From contig NZ_JAKFFS010000003.1 in the NCBI RefSeq assembly GCF_021502725.1, positions 62,001 through 126,000 of the forward strand: 64,000 nt of DNA. Reading direction: 5' to 3'. The stretch is from Dyadobacter sp. CY345. GTDB taxonomy: Bacteria > Bacteroidota > Bacteroidia > Cytophagales > Spirosomataceae. Below, piece by piece: positions 17,864 through 26,370 of this stretch (position 1 is the stretch's first letter; every line of letters starts with the position of its first letter). A program made the translations under genes and the position numbers. The notes beneath the pieces were generated by a model. The model was not told the origin of the DNA and made no database searches. It saw only the letters and a list, made by a program, of their open reading frames with translations.

Positions 17864-18220
17864 ATGGCTATACACAACACAACCGGAAGCTGGGGCGAAA
17901 CTCAGGCAACGACCTTTTTGGAAGGAAAAGGTTATGAAATTATTGAAAAAAATTACCGCCACAAACACGCAGAAATTGACCTGATCGTCAGGAAAAACAA
18001 AACGTTGATTTTTGTCGAAGTGAAAACCCGAAGCGGCACAGGTTTCGGTATGCCGGAGGAATTCGTGAATTATACCAAAGCGAAGTTAATCATGAAAGCG
18101 GCAGAAAATTACATTTATACCAAAGACTGGCATTTTGATATTCGGTTTGATATTATTTCAATTTTAATTCTTTCAAGCGGCGGGATCAATATCAAACATA
18201 TTGAAGATGCATTTTCGTGA
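17864..18220 (+). CDS. YraN/UPF0102-family nuclease-fold protein
   Basis: The 118-residue protein has the UPF0102 pattern: GSWGETQATTFLEGKGYEIIEKNYR at the N terminus, then HAEIDLIV and LIFVEVKTR. This reproduces the restriction-endonuclease-like metal core E...D...ExK (Glu, Asp, then Glu-Val-Lys). Its cellular role is unsettled, but the fold suggests a DNA/RNA nuclease. I choose the ATG at 17864, because an upstream frame from 17771 adds 31 residues unlike the family. The gene is followed by the long hairpin-repeat array. Confidence 0.88.
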   Translation: MAIHNTTGSWGETQATTFLEGKGYEIIEKNYRHKHAEIDLIVRKNKTLIFVEVKTRSGTGFGMPEEFVNYTKAKLIMKAAENYIYTKDWHFDIRFDIISILILSSGGINIKHIEDAFS

Positions 18221-18320
18221 GTCAGTATGTTTTTGTTGTTTTGGAGTATTAGGATAGTCTGGATTCTATGTTAAAAATATGAACCCCAATTATTGTTAGG
18301 AGTTTATGGAATTTCCAGGA

Positions 18321-18526
18321 GACTCCTACGGAGTCGGGAATCCGCCAGGGTAAATGCCTGCTATAAACAGGATGCTCCTATGGAGCGAGATAATTCTGAA
18401 TGCCTGATAATAGAATGTTTTAATTCCAAAATGCTTGTCATATTCCGGAAGTTTCCCAGCCACTTCGTGGCTTCCTGTTTATAGAAATGATGTTCAAAGC
18501 GCCGAAATTTTGGCTCCATAGGAGCC
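18321..18526. repeat. Mini-hairpin module, subfamily 1, array unit 1
   Basis: Hairpin 1 GACTCCTACGGAGTC (18321-18335); CTATAAACAGG (18361-18371); hairpin 2 GCTCCTATGGAGC (18374-18386); hairpin 3 AGCCACTTCGTGGCT (18458-18472); CCTGTTTATAG (18474-18484); hairpin 4 GGCTCCATAGGAGCC (18512-18526). Confidence 0.9.
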
Positions 18527-18673
18527 TCCTAATGTTTGATCTAATTATTCTGTTAATGGTGAAATCAAATATATTAGAGATCCATTTTTTGGGAAAATAT
18601 GATTGAAATGTTTTCTCAAAAAGTAAGAAGTGGAGGAAAAATCTAAAAAAGGAAACCGTCGATATTTCCAGGC

Positions 18674-18886
18674 GACTCCTACGGAGTCAGGAAAGACAAA
18701 TAAAGAGATTTGAGCTATAAACAGGATGCTCCCAACGGAGCCGAACAATTCCTATATCACAATTAAAAAGGAGAAACGTTTGATTAAAGAATGCTTGTTA
18801 TATTCCAGAAATTTCCTAGCCACTTCGTGGCTTCCTGTTTATAGAATCCGATGCTACCTACGACAAATCCTGGCTCCGTAGGAGCC
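18674..18886. repeat. Mini-hairpin module, subfamily 1, array unit 2
   Basis: Hairpin 1 GACTCCTACGGAGTC (18674-18688); CTATAAACAGG (18715-18725); hairpin 2 GCTCCCAACGGAGC with a 4-base loop (18728-18741); hairpin 3 AGCCACTTCGTGGCT (18818-18832); CCTGTTTATAG (18834-18844); hairpin 4 GGCTCCGTAGGAGCC (18872-18886). Confidence 0.9.
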
Positions 18887-19025
18887 TCCTGATGTTTGAT
18901 CTAATTATTCATTTAACTCATGAAAATCAAATATATTTAATATCAATTTTTGGGGAAATATGATTGAAATATTTACTTAAAAATAAGAAGTGTACGAAAA
19001 ATCTAAACCGTCGATATTTCCAGGA

Positions 19026-19231
19026 GACTCCTACTGAGTCGGGAATCTGCCCGGATAAATATTATCTGCAAACAGGATGCTCCTATGGAGCGAAATAATT
19101 CTGAATGCCTGATAATAGAATGTTTTGATTCTAAAATGCTTGTCATATTCCGGAAGTTTCCCAGCCACTTCGTGGCTTCCTGTTTATAGAAAACGCTTGT
19201 AACCACGACAAATCCTGGCTCCGTAGGAGCC
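19026..19231. repeat. Mini-hairpin module, subfamily 1, array unit 3
   Basis: Hairpin 1 is damaged by one change (GACTCCTACTGAGTC, 19026-19040) and the first linker motif reads CTGCAAACAGG (19066-19076). Hairpin 2 GCTCCTATGGAGC (19079-19091), hairpin 3 AGCCACTTCGTGGCT (19163-19177), CCTGTTTATAG (19179-19189) and hairpin 4 GGCTCCGTAGGAGCC (19217-19231) are intact. Confidence 0.88.
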
Positions 19232-19262
19232 TCCTGATCTTGCTAAATATTTCAAAAAACAT

Positions 19263-21551
19263 ATGAATAAAATTCTCTTTTCAATATTCTTAACGCTGGC
19301 GGTGATAAATCTCCATGCGCAACCAACAATAAGACACGACCTCCAATTTGATTCCCTGGCAACCATTTGGGATGAGGCAATTCCTTTGGGAAACGGAACC
19401 GTCGGGGCATTGATCTGGAAAAATGGCGACAAATTACGCTTTTCCCTCGACCGCGCCGATATATGGGATATGCGTCCTATGGCCGGATTGCACCGAAAAG
19501 AATTTAGCTTTAAATGGGTACAGGAGCAGGTTGAAAAGAAAGATTACAAACCAGTCCAGCGATATTTTGACGCACCTTACGACAAAGAACCTGCTCCATC
19601 AAAAATCCCGGCAGGTGCTTTGGAATTTGATTTTAAAGGAAAAAATAATGTCAAATCCGTTCATCTCTCTTTGGACAAAGCTTTATGTGAGATTCAATGG
19701 AAAGGGGGAATGACATTGAAAACCTTTGTCCACGCGACAGAGCCAGTAGGTTGGTTTAAGTTTGAAAACGTTAAAACCGATATCATTCCGCAATTAATCG
19801 CTCCAAAATATGATGGCAAATTATCCGGAGGCGAAGTGAATTCACTGGTAGGAGACGACCTTGCCAGATTGGGTTATAAACAGGGAACAGTAAATCGACA
19901 AGGAAACAGCATTATTTACAAGCAGGAAGGCTGGGGCGGATTTACCTATGAAATAACGGTTCAATGGAAAAAAACCGGAACAGGAACAATTGAAGGTGTA
20001 TGGAGTATTTCTTCACAATACCCAGATAAAAAGCTGAATCCTGTCTCCTCTTCACTTGTCAAGACAACTATTTTGCATGGATTTGATAAAGACTTTGTTA
20101 GTCATTCGAATTGGTGGAAAAAATTCTGGAACCAGTCGGCAATCCATGTCCCCGACCCTGTTATTGAAAAACAATGGTATCTCGAACAATATAAATTCGG
20201 TTCAGCTGCCCGTCGTGGTGCGCCTCCGATTTCTTTGCAGGCTGTCTGGACGGCAGATAACGGCAGAATCCCGCCATGGAAAGGTGATTTTCATCATGAT
20301 TTGAATACTCAGCTGAGTTACTGGCCGAGTTACAGCGGAAACCATTTGGAAGAGGGATTGGGATATTTTGATCATCTGGATGAAAATCTGGCTAACTACA
20401 AACGTTATACCAAAATGTATTTCGGCGTTGACGGGCTGGCCGTTCCCGGCGTAACCACGTTGGATGGAACGGAAATGGGTGGCTGGATTCAATATTCACT
20501 TTCGCCGACGGTTTCATCCTGGCTTGCACATCACTATTATCTGCAATGGCGGCATAGTATGGACACAAATTTTCTGAAAAACCAGGCTTACCCGTGGGTG
20601 AAGGAAGTTTGCACTTTTCTTGAAAAAATAACGGTAAAAGACGAAAATGGGCAGCGTAAACTTCCGATCAGTTCGAGTCCGGAAATTAAGGATAACAGTC
20701 TGGAAGCCTGGTTTCCACAAAATACAAATTATGATCTGGCACTGATGAAATTTGCTTTCAGTGCCGGTGCAGAACTTGCTTTGGAGCTGGGTTTGGTAGC
20801 GGAATCAGATCATTGGAAGGAGATTCTCTCTGAATTTAGTGACTATGCAGTTACTGAAAACAATGAATTAATGTTTGCACCAAATTTGCCTTACCAGGAA
20901 TCTCATCGCCATTTTTCGCATATGATGGCGATTCATCCTTTGGGTCTGATCAAATGGGAAGACGGCGAAAAGTCGCAGGCCATTATCAAAAATACCATTA
21001 CGTTACTGGATAAAGTTGGCCCGGATTATTGGTGTGGATATTCCTATGCGTGGCTTGCCAATATGAAAGCGCGTGCAAAAGATGGGGAAGGTGCCGCCAA
21101 AGATCTGTCCATTTTTGCCAAAGCTTTTGTACTCCCAAACAGCTTTCATGTCAACGGCGACCAGACAAAATCCGGTTTGGCAAAATTTACTTACAGGCCC
21201 TTTACGCTGGAAGGGAACTTCGCATTCGCAGCTGGTTTGCAGGAAATGCTGCTGCAAAGTTATGCCGGATTTATAGAAATTATGCCAGCAGTTCCGGAAT
21301 CCTGGAAAGATATTGCTTTTGAAAAGCTCAGGGCAGAAGGAGCTTTCCTGATCAGTGCTAAAAAGGTAAACGGACTGGTAACAGAAATTAAGATTGAAGC
21401 AGAAAAAGACGGGGTTGCTACTTTAAAATTACCATTTAAAAAATATCAGGTATTGTCTGCAAAAACTGTCACGACAAATATAGTGGAAGACGGTTTTGTT
21501 GAATTAAAATGTAAAGCTGGCGGGAGCGTTATATTAAAAGTTGAGCAATAA
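19263..21551 (+). CDS. Secreted GH95-like glycoside hydrolase (alpha-L-fucosidase/galactosidase clan)
   Basis: This 762-residue protein has a signal peptide (cut after LHAQ), an N-terminal beta-sandwich (WDEAIPLGNGTVGALIW is the GH95 opening motif) and an (alpha/alpha)6 barrel. Barrel landmarks are DLNTQLSYWP at 346-355, SSSPE with Glu474 (equivalent to the general acid), HRHFSHMMAIHP near 550 and LEGNFAFAAGLQEMLLQS at 649-666. Known GH95 enzymes remove alpha-1,2-L-fucose or L-galactose. Here the usual Asn-x-Asn is Asp346-x-Asn348 and the usual Asp before GNF is Glu650, so the catalytic set is modified. The downstream rhamnose mutarotase hints that a deoxysugar-containing glycan is used. It is first in the catabolic cluster, directly after the repeat array. 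Confidence 0.82.
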   Translation: MNKILFSIFLTLAVINLHAQPTIRHDLQFDSLATIWDEAIPLGNGTVGALIWKNGDKLRFSLDRADIWDMRPMAGLHRKEFSFKWVQEQVEKKDYKPVQRYFDAPYDKEPAPSKIPAGALEFDFKGKNNVKSVHLSLDKALCEIQWKGGMTLKTFVHATEPVGWFKFENVKTDIIPQLIAPKYDGKLSGGEVNSLVGDDLARLGYKQGTVNRQGNSIIYKQEGWGGFTYEITVQWKKTGTGTIEGVWSISSQYPDKKLNPVSSSLVKTTILHGFDKDFVSHSNWWKKFWNQSAIHVPDPVIEKQWYLEQYKFGSAARRGAPPISLQAVWTADNGRIPPWKGDFHHDLNTQLSYWPSYSGNHLEEGLGYFDHLDENLANYKRYTKMYFGVDGLAVPGVTTLDGTEMGGWIQYSLSPTVSSWLAHHYYLQWRHSMDTNFLKNQAYPWVKEVCTFLEKITVKDENGQRKLPISSSPEIKDNSLEAWFPQNTNYDLALMKFAFSAGAELALELGLVAESDHWKEILSEFSDYAVTENNELMFAPNLPYQESHRHFSHMMAIHPLGLIKWEDGEKSQAIIKNTITLLDKVGPDYWCGYSYAWLANMKARAKDGEGAAKDLSIFAKAFVLPNSFHVNGDQTKSGLAKFTYRPFTLEGNFAFAAGLQEMLLQSYAGFIEIMPAVPESWKDIAFEKLRAEGAFLISAKKVNGLVTEIKIEAEKDGVATLKLPFKKYQVLSAKTVTTNIVEDGFVELKCKAGGSVILKVEQ

Positions 21552-21704
21552 TAAAATACAAAATTTTATTTTGTCAAATTGTTTAAAGTGAAAGATATTG
21601 ATCATTCAGATATAATTTGACGGAATTTAAAGCAAATGAAGTATTTTTATTAATACCGGTTCTTTTAAAAAAATCAGCGGGTCAAATTAATTCAATTCCT
21701 GACA

Positions 21705-24458
21705 ATGAAAAAGTGGCATTTTATTGGTTTGGGTGTGGTGGTGATTTTGTTATCATCTTTCTCATGGTTGGGATTTTTCGACCATCAGGTGGATTATAAT
21801 GAGGAGGTTAAGCCAATATTGAACAAAAACTGCATGGGTTGCCACGGCGGTGTCAAACAGGCTGGCGAGGTCAGTTTTCTGTTTGAACATGAAATGCTGG
21901 AACCCGGAAAATCCGGTAAAATTCCTGTTGTTCGTGGAGATGCGGATGCCAGTGAAATGATACGCCGGATTTTGTCAAAAGATCCGGATGAAATGATGCC
22001 AAAAGGGGGTACTCCTTTGAAGGAAGAGGATATTCAAACCTTGAAAAAATGGATTAACCAGGGTGCAAAATGGGAAACGCATTGGGCTTATAAAAGAATT
22101 GAAAAACCGGAAGTTCCTTCTAATAAAAATCTCTGGAACCTTTTTGGACTGATCAATACCGGAAATGCCAACTGGCCTAAAAACGAAATTGACGAATTTG
22201 TCCTTCAAAAATTAAAACAGGAAAAACTTCCACCTTCTCCCCAGGCTGATAAAGCGACTTTAATTCGACGCGTGAGCCTGGATCTGACCGGCTTGCCTCC
22301 TACTGAAAAAGAAGTTGCTGATTTTGAAAAAGATAAGTCGCCGGATGCTTATGAAAAAGTTGTCGACCGGTTGTTAAAATCACCTTCTTATGGTGAGCGC
22401 TGGACTTCCATGTGGATGGATCTTGCGCGTTATGCTGATACCAAAGGCTACGAAAGTGACGGCGGCAGAAATATCTGGCGTTACCGGGATTATGTGGTGA
22501 AATCTTTCAATGCGGATAAACCATTCGATCAATTTACGATTGAGCAATTGGCCGGTGATTTGATGCCGGAAAAGAAAACGGGAATGCCGTCTGATGAAAA
22601 TATGATCGCGACGGCTTTTCACCGGAATACGATGATCAATAACGAAGGCGGGACGGACGATGAGGAATTCCGCGTAGCCGCTCAGATAGACCGCGTTAAC
22701 ACAACCTGGGAAGTCTGGCAGGGAACAACCTTCGCATGTATTCAATGCCATAGCCATCCGTATGACCCGATTCCGCATGAGTATTATTACAAATACATGG
22801 CGTTTTTTAACAATTCCCGCGATGAAGATGTTTGGGATGAATGGCCAAAACTTCGTTTTTACAAAGGCGATGATTCGGCAAGGGTTGAAAAAGTAAAATC
22901 CTGGATTGATAAACATAATCCAAAAGAGACGCAAAAATTCACGGAGTTCATGCGTGTCATGGAGCCGAAAATCAATGCGCATAGCATCATTAAAGGCGAT
23001 GAATCAACGGTTCTGCTGATTTCTTACTATGGTGTGAAAGATAAGGGAAATGCCAAAATTCCAAATGTTAACCTGACCGGTGCTGGAAATCTGGTAATGA
23101 ATATTTCTACCAAAGCGGAAAATGCCGTGATGACTTTCCATCTGGATAAAATTGACGGACAAATTATTTCCACTGTGAATGTTCCGACCAGAGATACGGT
23201 TCTGGTAACACCAATTCCAAAAATTGCCGGTAAACACGACATTTTTCTAACACTAAAAAGTACCAAAAATCCAACAGAATGGGTGCGGATTACCTGGCTT
23301 GCCTTTCAGGCAGCTTTGCCCGGAGTTGGTGAACCGGAATATCCTGAAATTCTGAAAGATTACTCAACGATTCTAACCAAATCAACAGAAAGTATGCCCG
23401 TGGTTTGGGAAGGAACGGGAGATTTCGCCAGAAAAACCAATGTTTTTGTCAGAGGAAACTGGTCGGTGAAAGGAGCAGAAGTAAAACCGGATGTTCCTAA
23501 ATTATTGGCACCCATGCCAAAAGAATATCCTAAAAACCGTCTTGGTTTGGCAAAATGGATGGTGAGCCGTGATAACGCATTAACTTCACGAGTCATTGTA
23601 AACCGTTTTTGGGAGCAGTTATTTGGGAGAGGCATTGTGGAAACGGTAGAAGATTTTGGCTCACAGGGAGCCGAGCCTTCACATCCGGAATTGCTGGATT
23701 GGTTGGCTGTAAACTTTATGGAGGAAGATCATTGGAGCGTTAAAAAGCTTCTGAAAACGATGGTCATGTCGGCGACTTATCAGCAAAGTTCAAAATCGGA
23801 TAAAACCAGACAAGAGCAGGATCCTTATAACCGGTTTATTTCAAGAGGTCCGCGTGTCCGTTTAAGTGCAGAACAAGTTCGTGACCAGGCGATGGCTGCC
23901 TGCGGTTTGCTTTCCAAAAAAATGTATGGTCCAAGCGTAATGCCGCCGCAGCCGGAAGGCATCTGGTTATCTCCTTACAGCGGTGAAAGCTGGAAGGTTA
24001 GTGAAGGGGAAGATAAATACCGGAGAGCGGTTTACACGTATTGGAAACGCACGGCACCCTATCCCTCCATGACTACTTTCGATGCGCCAAGCCGTGAGTT
24101 TTGTCAGTCGAGAAGAATTTTGACAAATACGCCTTTGCAGGCTTTGGTGACGCTGAATGATCCAGTTTATCTGGAAGCAGCAGAAAAACTGGCAACAACC
24201 CTGCAAAAACGTGGAAAAACACCTGAACAGCAGCTTCGGGAGGGTTACAGACTTTTAACTTTCCAGCCGATTAACGATAAAAGTTTACAGGTTTTGGTGA
24301 AAATATATGGGGATGCCTTGAAATCTTACCGTGCCAAGCCATCCGACGTTGATAATATTTTAGTTTACGGAAAAGAAAGAAAATCGCCTGAACTGGCCGC
24401 ACTGACAATTTCTGCCAATGTGATGCTAAACCTGGATAATGTGGTGACCAAGGAATAA
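21705..24458 (+). CDS. Planctomycete-type cytochrome c / DUF1549 / DUF1553 protein
   Basis: The 917-residue protein has an N-terminal membrane anchor (about residues 5-25), a planctomycete cytochrome-c-like domain with CMGCH at 43-47, a DUF1549 domain (EIDEFVLQKLKQE, then RRVSLDLTGLPPT, and a second haem-like CIQCH at 345-349) and a C-terminal DUF1553 domain (SRVIVNRFWEQLFGRGIV, LSAEQVRDQAMA, NTPLQALVTLNDP). The family (PSD1 group) is abundant in Planctomycetes and glycan-degrading Bacteroidota, always next to DUF1501 genes, and is thought to take part in oxidation or breakdown of complex sugars in the cell envelope. The exact reaction is unknown. The DUF1501 partner follows 39 bases later. 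Confidence 0.92.
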   Translation: MKKWHFIGLGVVVILLSSFSWLGFFDHQVDYNEEVKPILNKNCMGCHGGVKQAGEVSFLFEHEMLEPGKSGKIPVVRGDADASEMIRRILSKDPDEMMPKGGTPLKEEDIQTLKKWINQGAKWETHWAYKRIEKPEVPSNKNLWNLFGLINTGNANWPKNEIDEFVLQKLKQEKLPPSPQADKATLIRRVSLDLTGLPPTEKEVADFEKDKSPDAYEKVVDRLLKSPSYGERWTSMWMDLARYADTKGYESDGGRNIWRYRDYVVKSFNADKPFDQFTIEQLAGDLMPEKKTGMPSDENMIATAFHRNTMINNEGGTDDEEFRVAAQIDRVNTTWEVWQGTTFACIQCHSHPYDPIPHEYYYKYMAFFNNSRDEDVWDEWPKLRFYKGDDSARVEKVKSWIDKHNPKETQKFTEFMRVMEPKINAHSIIKGDESTVLLISYYGVKDKGNAKIPNVNLTGAGNLVMNISTKAENAVMTFHLDKIDGQIISTVNVPTRDTVLVTPIPKIAGKHDIFLTLKSTKNPTEWVRITWLAFQAALPGVGEPEYPEILKDYSTILTKSTESMPVVWEGTGDFARKTNVFVRGNWSVKGAEVKPDVPKLLAPMPKEYPKNRLGLAKWMVSRDNALTSRVIVNRFWEQLFGRGIVETVEDFGSQGAEPSHPELLDWLAVNFMEEDHWSVKKLLKTMVMSATYQQSSKSDKTRQEQDPYNRFISRGPRVRLSAEQVRDQAMAACGLLSKKMYGPSVMPPQPEGIWLSPYSGESWKVSEGEDKYRRAVYTYWKRTAPYPSMTTFDAPSREFCQSRRILTNTPLQALVTLNDPVYLEAAEKLATTLQKRGKTPEQQLREGYRLLTFQPINDKSLQVLVKIYGDALKSYRAKPSDVDNILVYGKERKSPELAALTISANVMLNLDNVVTKE

Positions 24459-24497
24459 CCGGAGAAATTTTCTCTGATTTTAATACTGATTACAGCT

Positions 24498-25973
24498 ATG
24501 GAAAAGTTATTAAAAGAATTACAACACGCTAATCTGCACAGTCAGACGCGCCGGCATTTTTTGCAGTCGGCCGGTTTTGGCCTGGGTGCTTTGGGATTAG
24601 GTTCTCTTTTGGGATCCTGTGGTAATTCAAATACAGAAACCAGCGCGACAGCCGAAGCGATGGGAGCGAAGATTCCACAATTTGCGCCAAAGGCAAAACG
24701 GGTCATATATATCCATATGGCCGGTGCGCCTTCGCAGCTTGAACTGTTTGATTATAAACCTGAACTGGAAAAATATCACGGGAAAGATTGTCCTGCCGAG
24801 TTCCTGGAAGGAAAGAAATTTGCCTTTATCCAGGGCGTTCCAAAAATGCTGGGACCGCAGGGGAAATTCAATCAATACGGACAATCCGGTGCCTGGATGT
24901 CTGACTATATTCCTTATTTGCAAACCGTTGCAGATGAAATCACATTCATCAAAGCCATGCATACGGATCAGTTTAACCACGCTCCAGCGCAGTTATTATT
25001 GCATACGGGAAGCGCGCGGTTAGGTCGCCCGAGTTTGGGTGCCTGGTCGGTTTATGGCTTAGGTTCAGAGAATCAGAATTTGCCTGGTTTTATTGTTTTG
25101 GCTTCCGGCGGCAGGCAACCGGATGCAGGGAAAAGTGTTTATGGCAGTGGCTTTCTGCCATCGGTCTATCAGGGCGTGCAATGTCGAACAGGAGGCGATC
25201 CGGTGTTATATGTGACCGACCCAAATGGTATGAACCGGAATATGCGGAAACAGACGATAGAAGCGATCAATGAAATTAATAAACAAACCTACGATGACGT
25301 TAAAGATCCGGAAATATTGACGCGGATCAGTCAGTATGAAATGGCTTTCCGGATGCAAATGTCTGTGCCCGAGGTGATGGACGTATCCAAAGAACCGCAG
25401 TTTATTCTGGATATGTATGGTGTAAAACCAGGCGAGGGAACGTTTGCAATGAATTGTCTTTTGGCAAGAAAACTGATTGAAAATGACGTGCGCTTTGTGC
25501 AGTTATTCGACTGGGGCTGGGATGGCCACGGAACCACGGCAGGTGATAATATTGAAGGAGGTTTAAGAAATAAATGTAGGCTGTCAGACAAACCTGTTGC
25601 TGCTTTAATTCAGGATTTAAAAATGCGTGGTTTGCTGGAGGAAACTTTAATTATCTGGGGAGCAGAATTTGGCAGAACACCGATGCAGGAAAACAGGAAC
25701 GGTGTTGTAATGCCCTACATGGGTCGTGATCATCATTTGGAAGCTTTCACAATGTGGATGGCTGGCGGTGGTGTCAAAAAAGGATATACTCACGGCGAAA
25801 CGGATGAACTGGGATATTACGGCGTAAAAGACCGTGTCCACGTGCATGATCTACAAGCCACGATTCTGCATCTGATGGGCTTTGATCACGAAAAATTCAC
25901 CTATCCGTTCCAGGGAAGAAATTTTAGATTAACTGATACAGAAGGAAAAGTGGTAAAAAATATTATTGCTTGA
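24498..25973 (+). CDS. DUF1501 sulfatase-fold lipoprotein, Tat-exported
   Basis: The 491-residue DUF1501 protein (alkaline phosphatase/sulfatase superfamily fold) opens with a twin-arginine motif TRRHFLQS (Arg18-Arg19) and then a lipobox LLGSC with Cys41, so it should be folded in the cytoplasm, exported by Tat and anchored as a lipoprotein. Visible family motifs are RVIYIHMAGAPSQLELFDYKP shortened to AGAPSQLELFD, FNHAPAQLLLHTGSAR, FDWGWDGHGT and WGAEFGRTPMQE near 385. It is the constant partner of the preceding DUF1549/DUF1553 protein, and the two probably act together on an envelope or imported glycan. The reaction has not been established for the family. Confidence 0.92.
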   Translation: MEKLLKELQHANLHSQTRRHFLQSAGFGLGALGLGSLLGSCGNSNTETSATAEAMGAKIPQFAPKAKRVIYIHMAGAPSQLELFDYKPELEKYHGKDCPAEFLEGKKFAFIQGVPKMLGPQGKFNQYGQSGAWMSDYIPYLQTVADEITFIKAMHTDQFNHAPAQLLLHTGSARLGRPSLGAWSVYGLGSENQNLPGFIVLASGGRQPDAGKSVYGSGFLPSVYQGVQCRTGGDPVLYVTDPNGMNRNMRKQTIEAINEINKQTYDDVKDPEILTRISQYEMAFRMQMSVPEVMDVSKEPQFILDMYGVKPGEGTFAMNCLLARKLIENDVRFVQLFDWGWDGHGTTAGDNIEGGLRNKCRLSDKPVAALIQDLKMRGLLEETLIIWGAEFGRTPMQENRNGVVMPYMGRDHHLEAFTMWMAGGGVKKGYTHGETDELGYYGVKDRVHVHDLQATILHLMGFDHEKFTYPFQGRNFRLTDTEGKVVKNIIA

Positions 25974-26026
25974 TAGGATATAATGGATCGATCGTCGTCT
26001 TATGCTTGAAATCAACTTTTAATTTT

Positions 26027-26350
26027 ATGCAAAATGATACCGTGCTTGCTTTCCGCATGCAATTGAATAAGGGAAACGAAGTTGAATACAAAAAAAGACA
26101 CGATGAAATCTGGCCGGAATTGTCCGAACTTTTGAAAAATGCCGGAATTCAGGAATATTATATTTTTCTGGACGAGGTTACCCTAGCACTTTTTGCCTTT
26201 CAAAAGCTTTCGTCAAATTCAGACACTTCAGGTTTATCTTCGCTGCCTATTATGAAAAAGTGGTGGGATCATATGGCTGATCTGATGGAAGTTAATCCGG
26301 ATAATTCTCCCAAAATTGTCGCCTGCCCGGAAGTTTTCCGGTTACAATAA
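26027..26350 (+). CDS. rhaM: L-rhamnose mutarotase
   Basis: The 107-residue dimeric alpha/beta-barrel protein has FRMQLNKGNEVEYKKRHDEIWPEL (core YKKRHDEIWPEL) with the catalytic-type His of this family, YYIFLDEVTLALFAFQ and a C-terminal WWDHMADLME. It interconverts the alpha and beta anomers of L-rhamnose. I choose the ATG at 26027, because the longer frame from 25970 overlaps the preceding gene and adds 19 unrelated residues. It is sandwiched between DUF1501 and a cytochrome/LRR gene, and no rhaA, rhaB or rhaD is in the window. It supports the idea that the cluster handles rhamnose or a related deoxysugar. Confidence 0.9.
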   Translation: MQNDTVLAFRMQLNKGNEVEYKKRHDEIWPELSELLKNAGIQEYYIFLDEVTLALFAFQKLSSNSDTSGLSSLPIMKKWWDHMADLMEVNPDNSPKIVACPEVFRLQ

Positions 26351-26370
26351 TTCAATGTTTTAATTTTTCT

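Larger units (their letters stand above)
18308..19240. repeat. Array of three tandem ~350-bp repeats built of mini-hairpins
   Basis: This gene-free kilobase between a YraN gene and a glycosidase gene consists of three imperfect direct repeats. The first hairpin of each unit starts at 18321, 18674 and 19026 (periods 353 and 352 bases). Each unit has four short hairpins in a fixed order, two inverted 11-base motifs (CTATAAACAGG and CCTGTTTATAG) and an AT-rich linker that is also conserved (for example TGTTTGATCTAATTATTC at the end of units 1 and 2). Short frames cross it but none looks like a gene. The last hairpin ends 31 bases before the ATG at 19263. Confidence 0.9.

Noticed and set aside
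18321..18335. GACTCCTACGGAGTC resembles the universal 16S rRNA segment ACTCCTACGGGAGGC.
   Set aside because: The match is a short self-complementary stem; flanking sequence is not rRNA and the motif recurs as a hairpin in a repeat array.
18361..18484. The inverted CTATAAACAGG/CCTGTTTATAG motifs as ends of an insertion sequence.
   Set aside because: Only about 100 bases without a coding region lie between them and no target duplication is visible; a transposase-free mobile element remains possible and is listed as a finding instead.
18308..19240. Regular repeats could be a CRISPR array.
   Set aside because: The period is about 350 bases, the linkers are conserved rather than unique, and no cas genes are present.
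22380..22982. A 200-codon open frame antisense to the DUF1549/DUF1553 gene.
   Set aside because: It is a shadow of a strongly recognised gene, has no family motifs, and its residue pattern mirrors the sense codons.
24619..25023. A 134-codon frame overlapping the DUF1501 gene in another frame.
   Set aside because: Low-complexity basic composition and complete overlap with a clear conserved gene.
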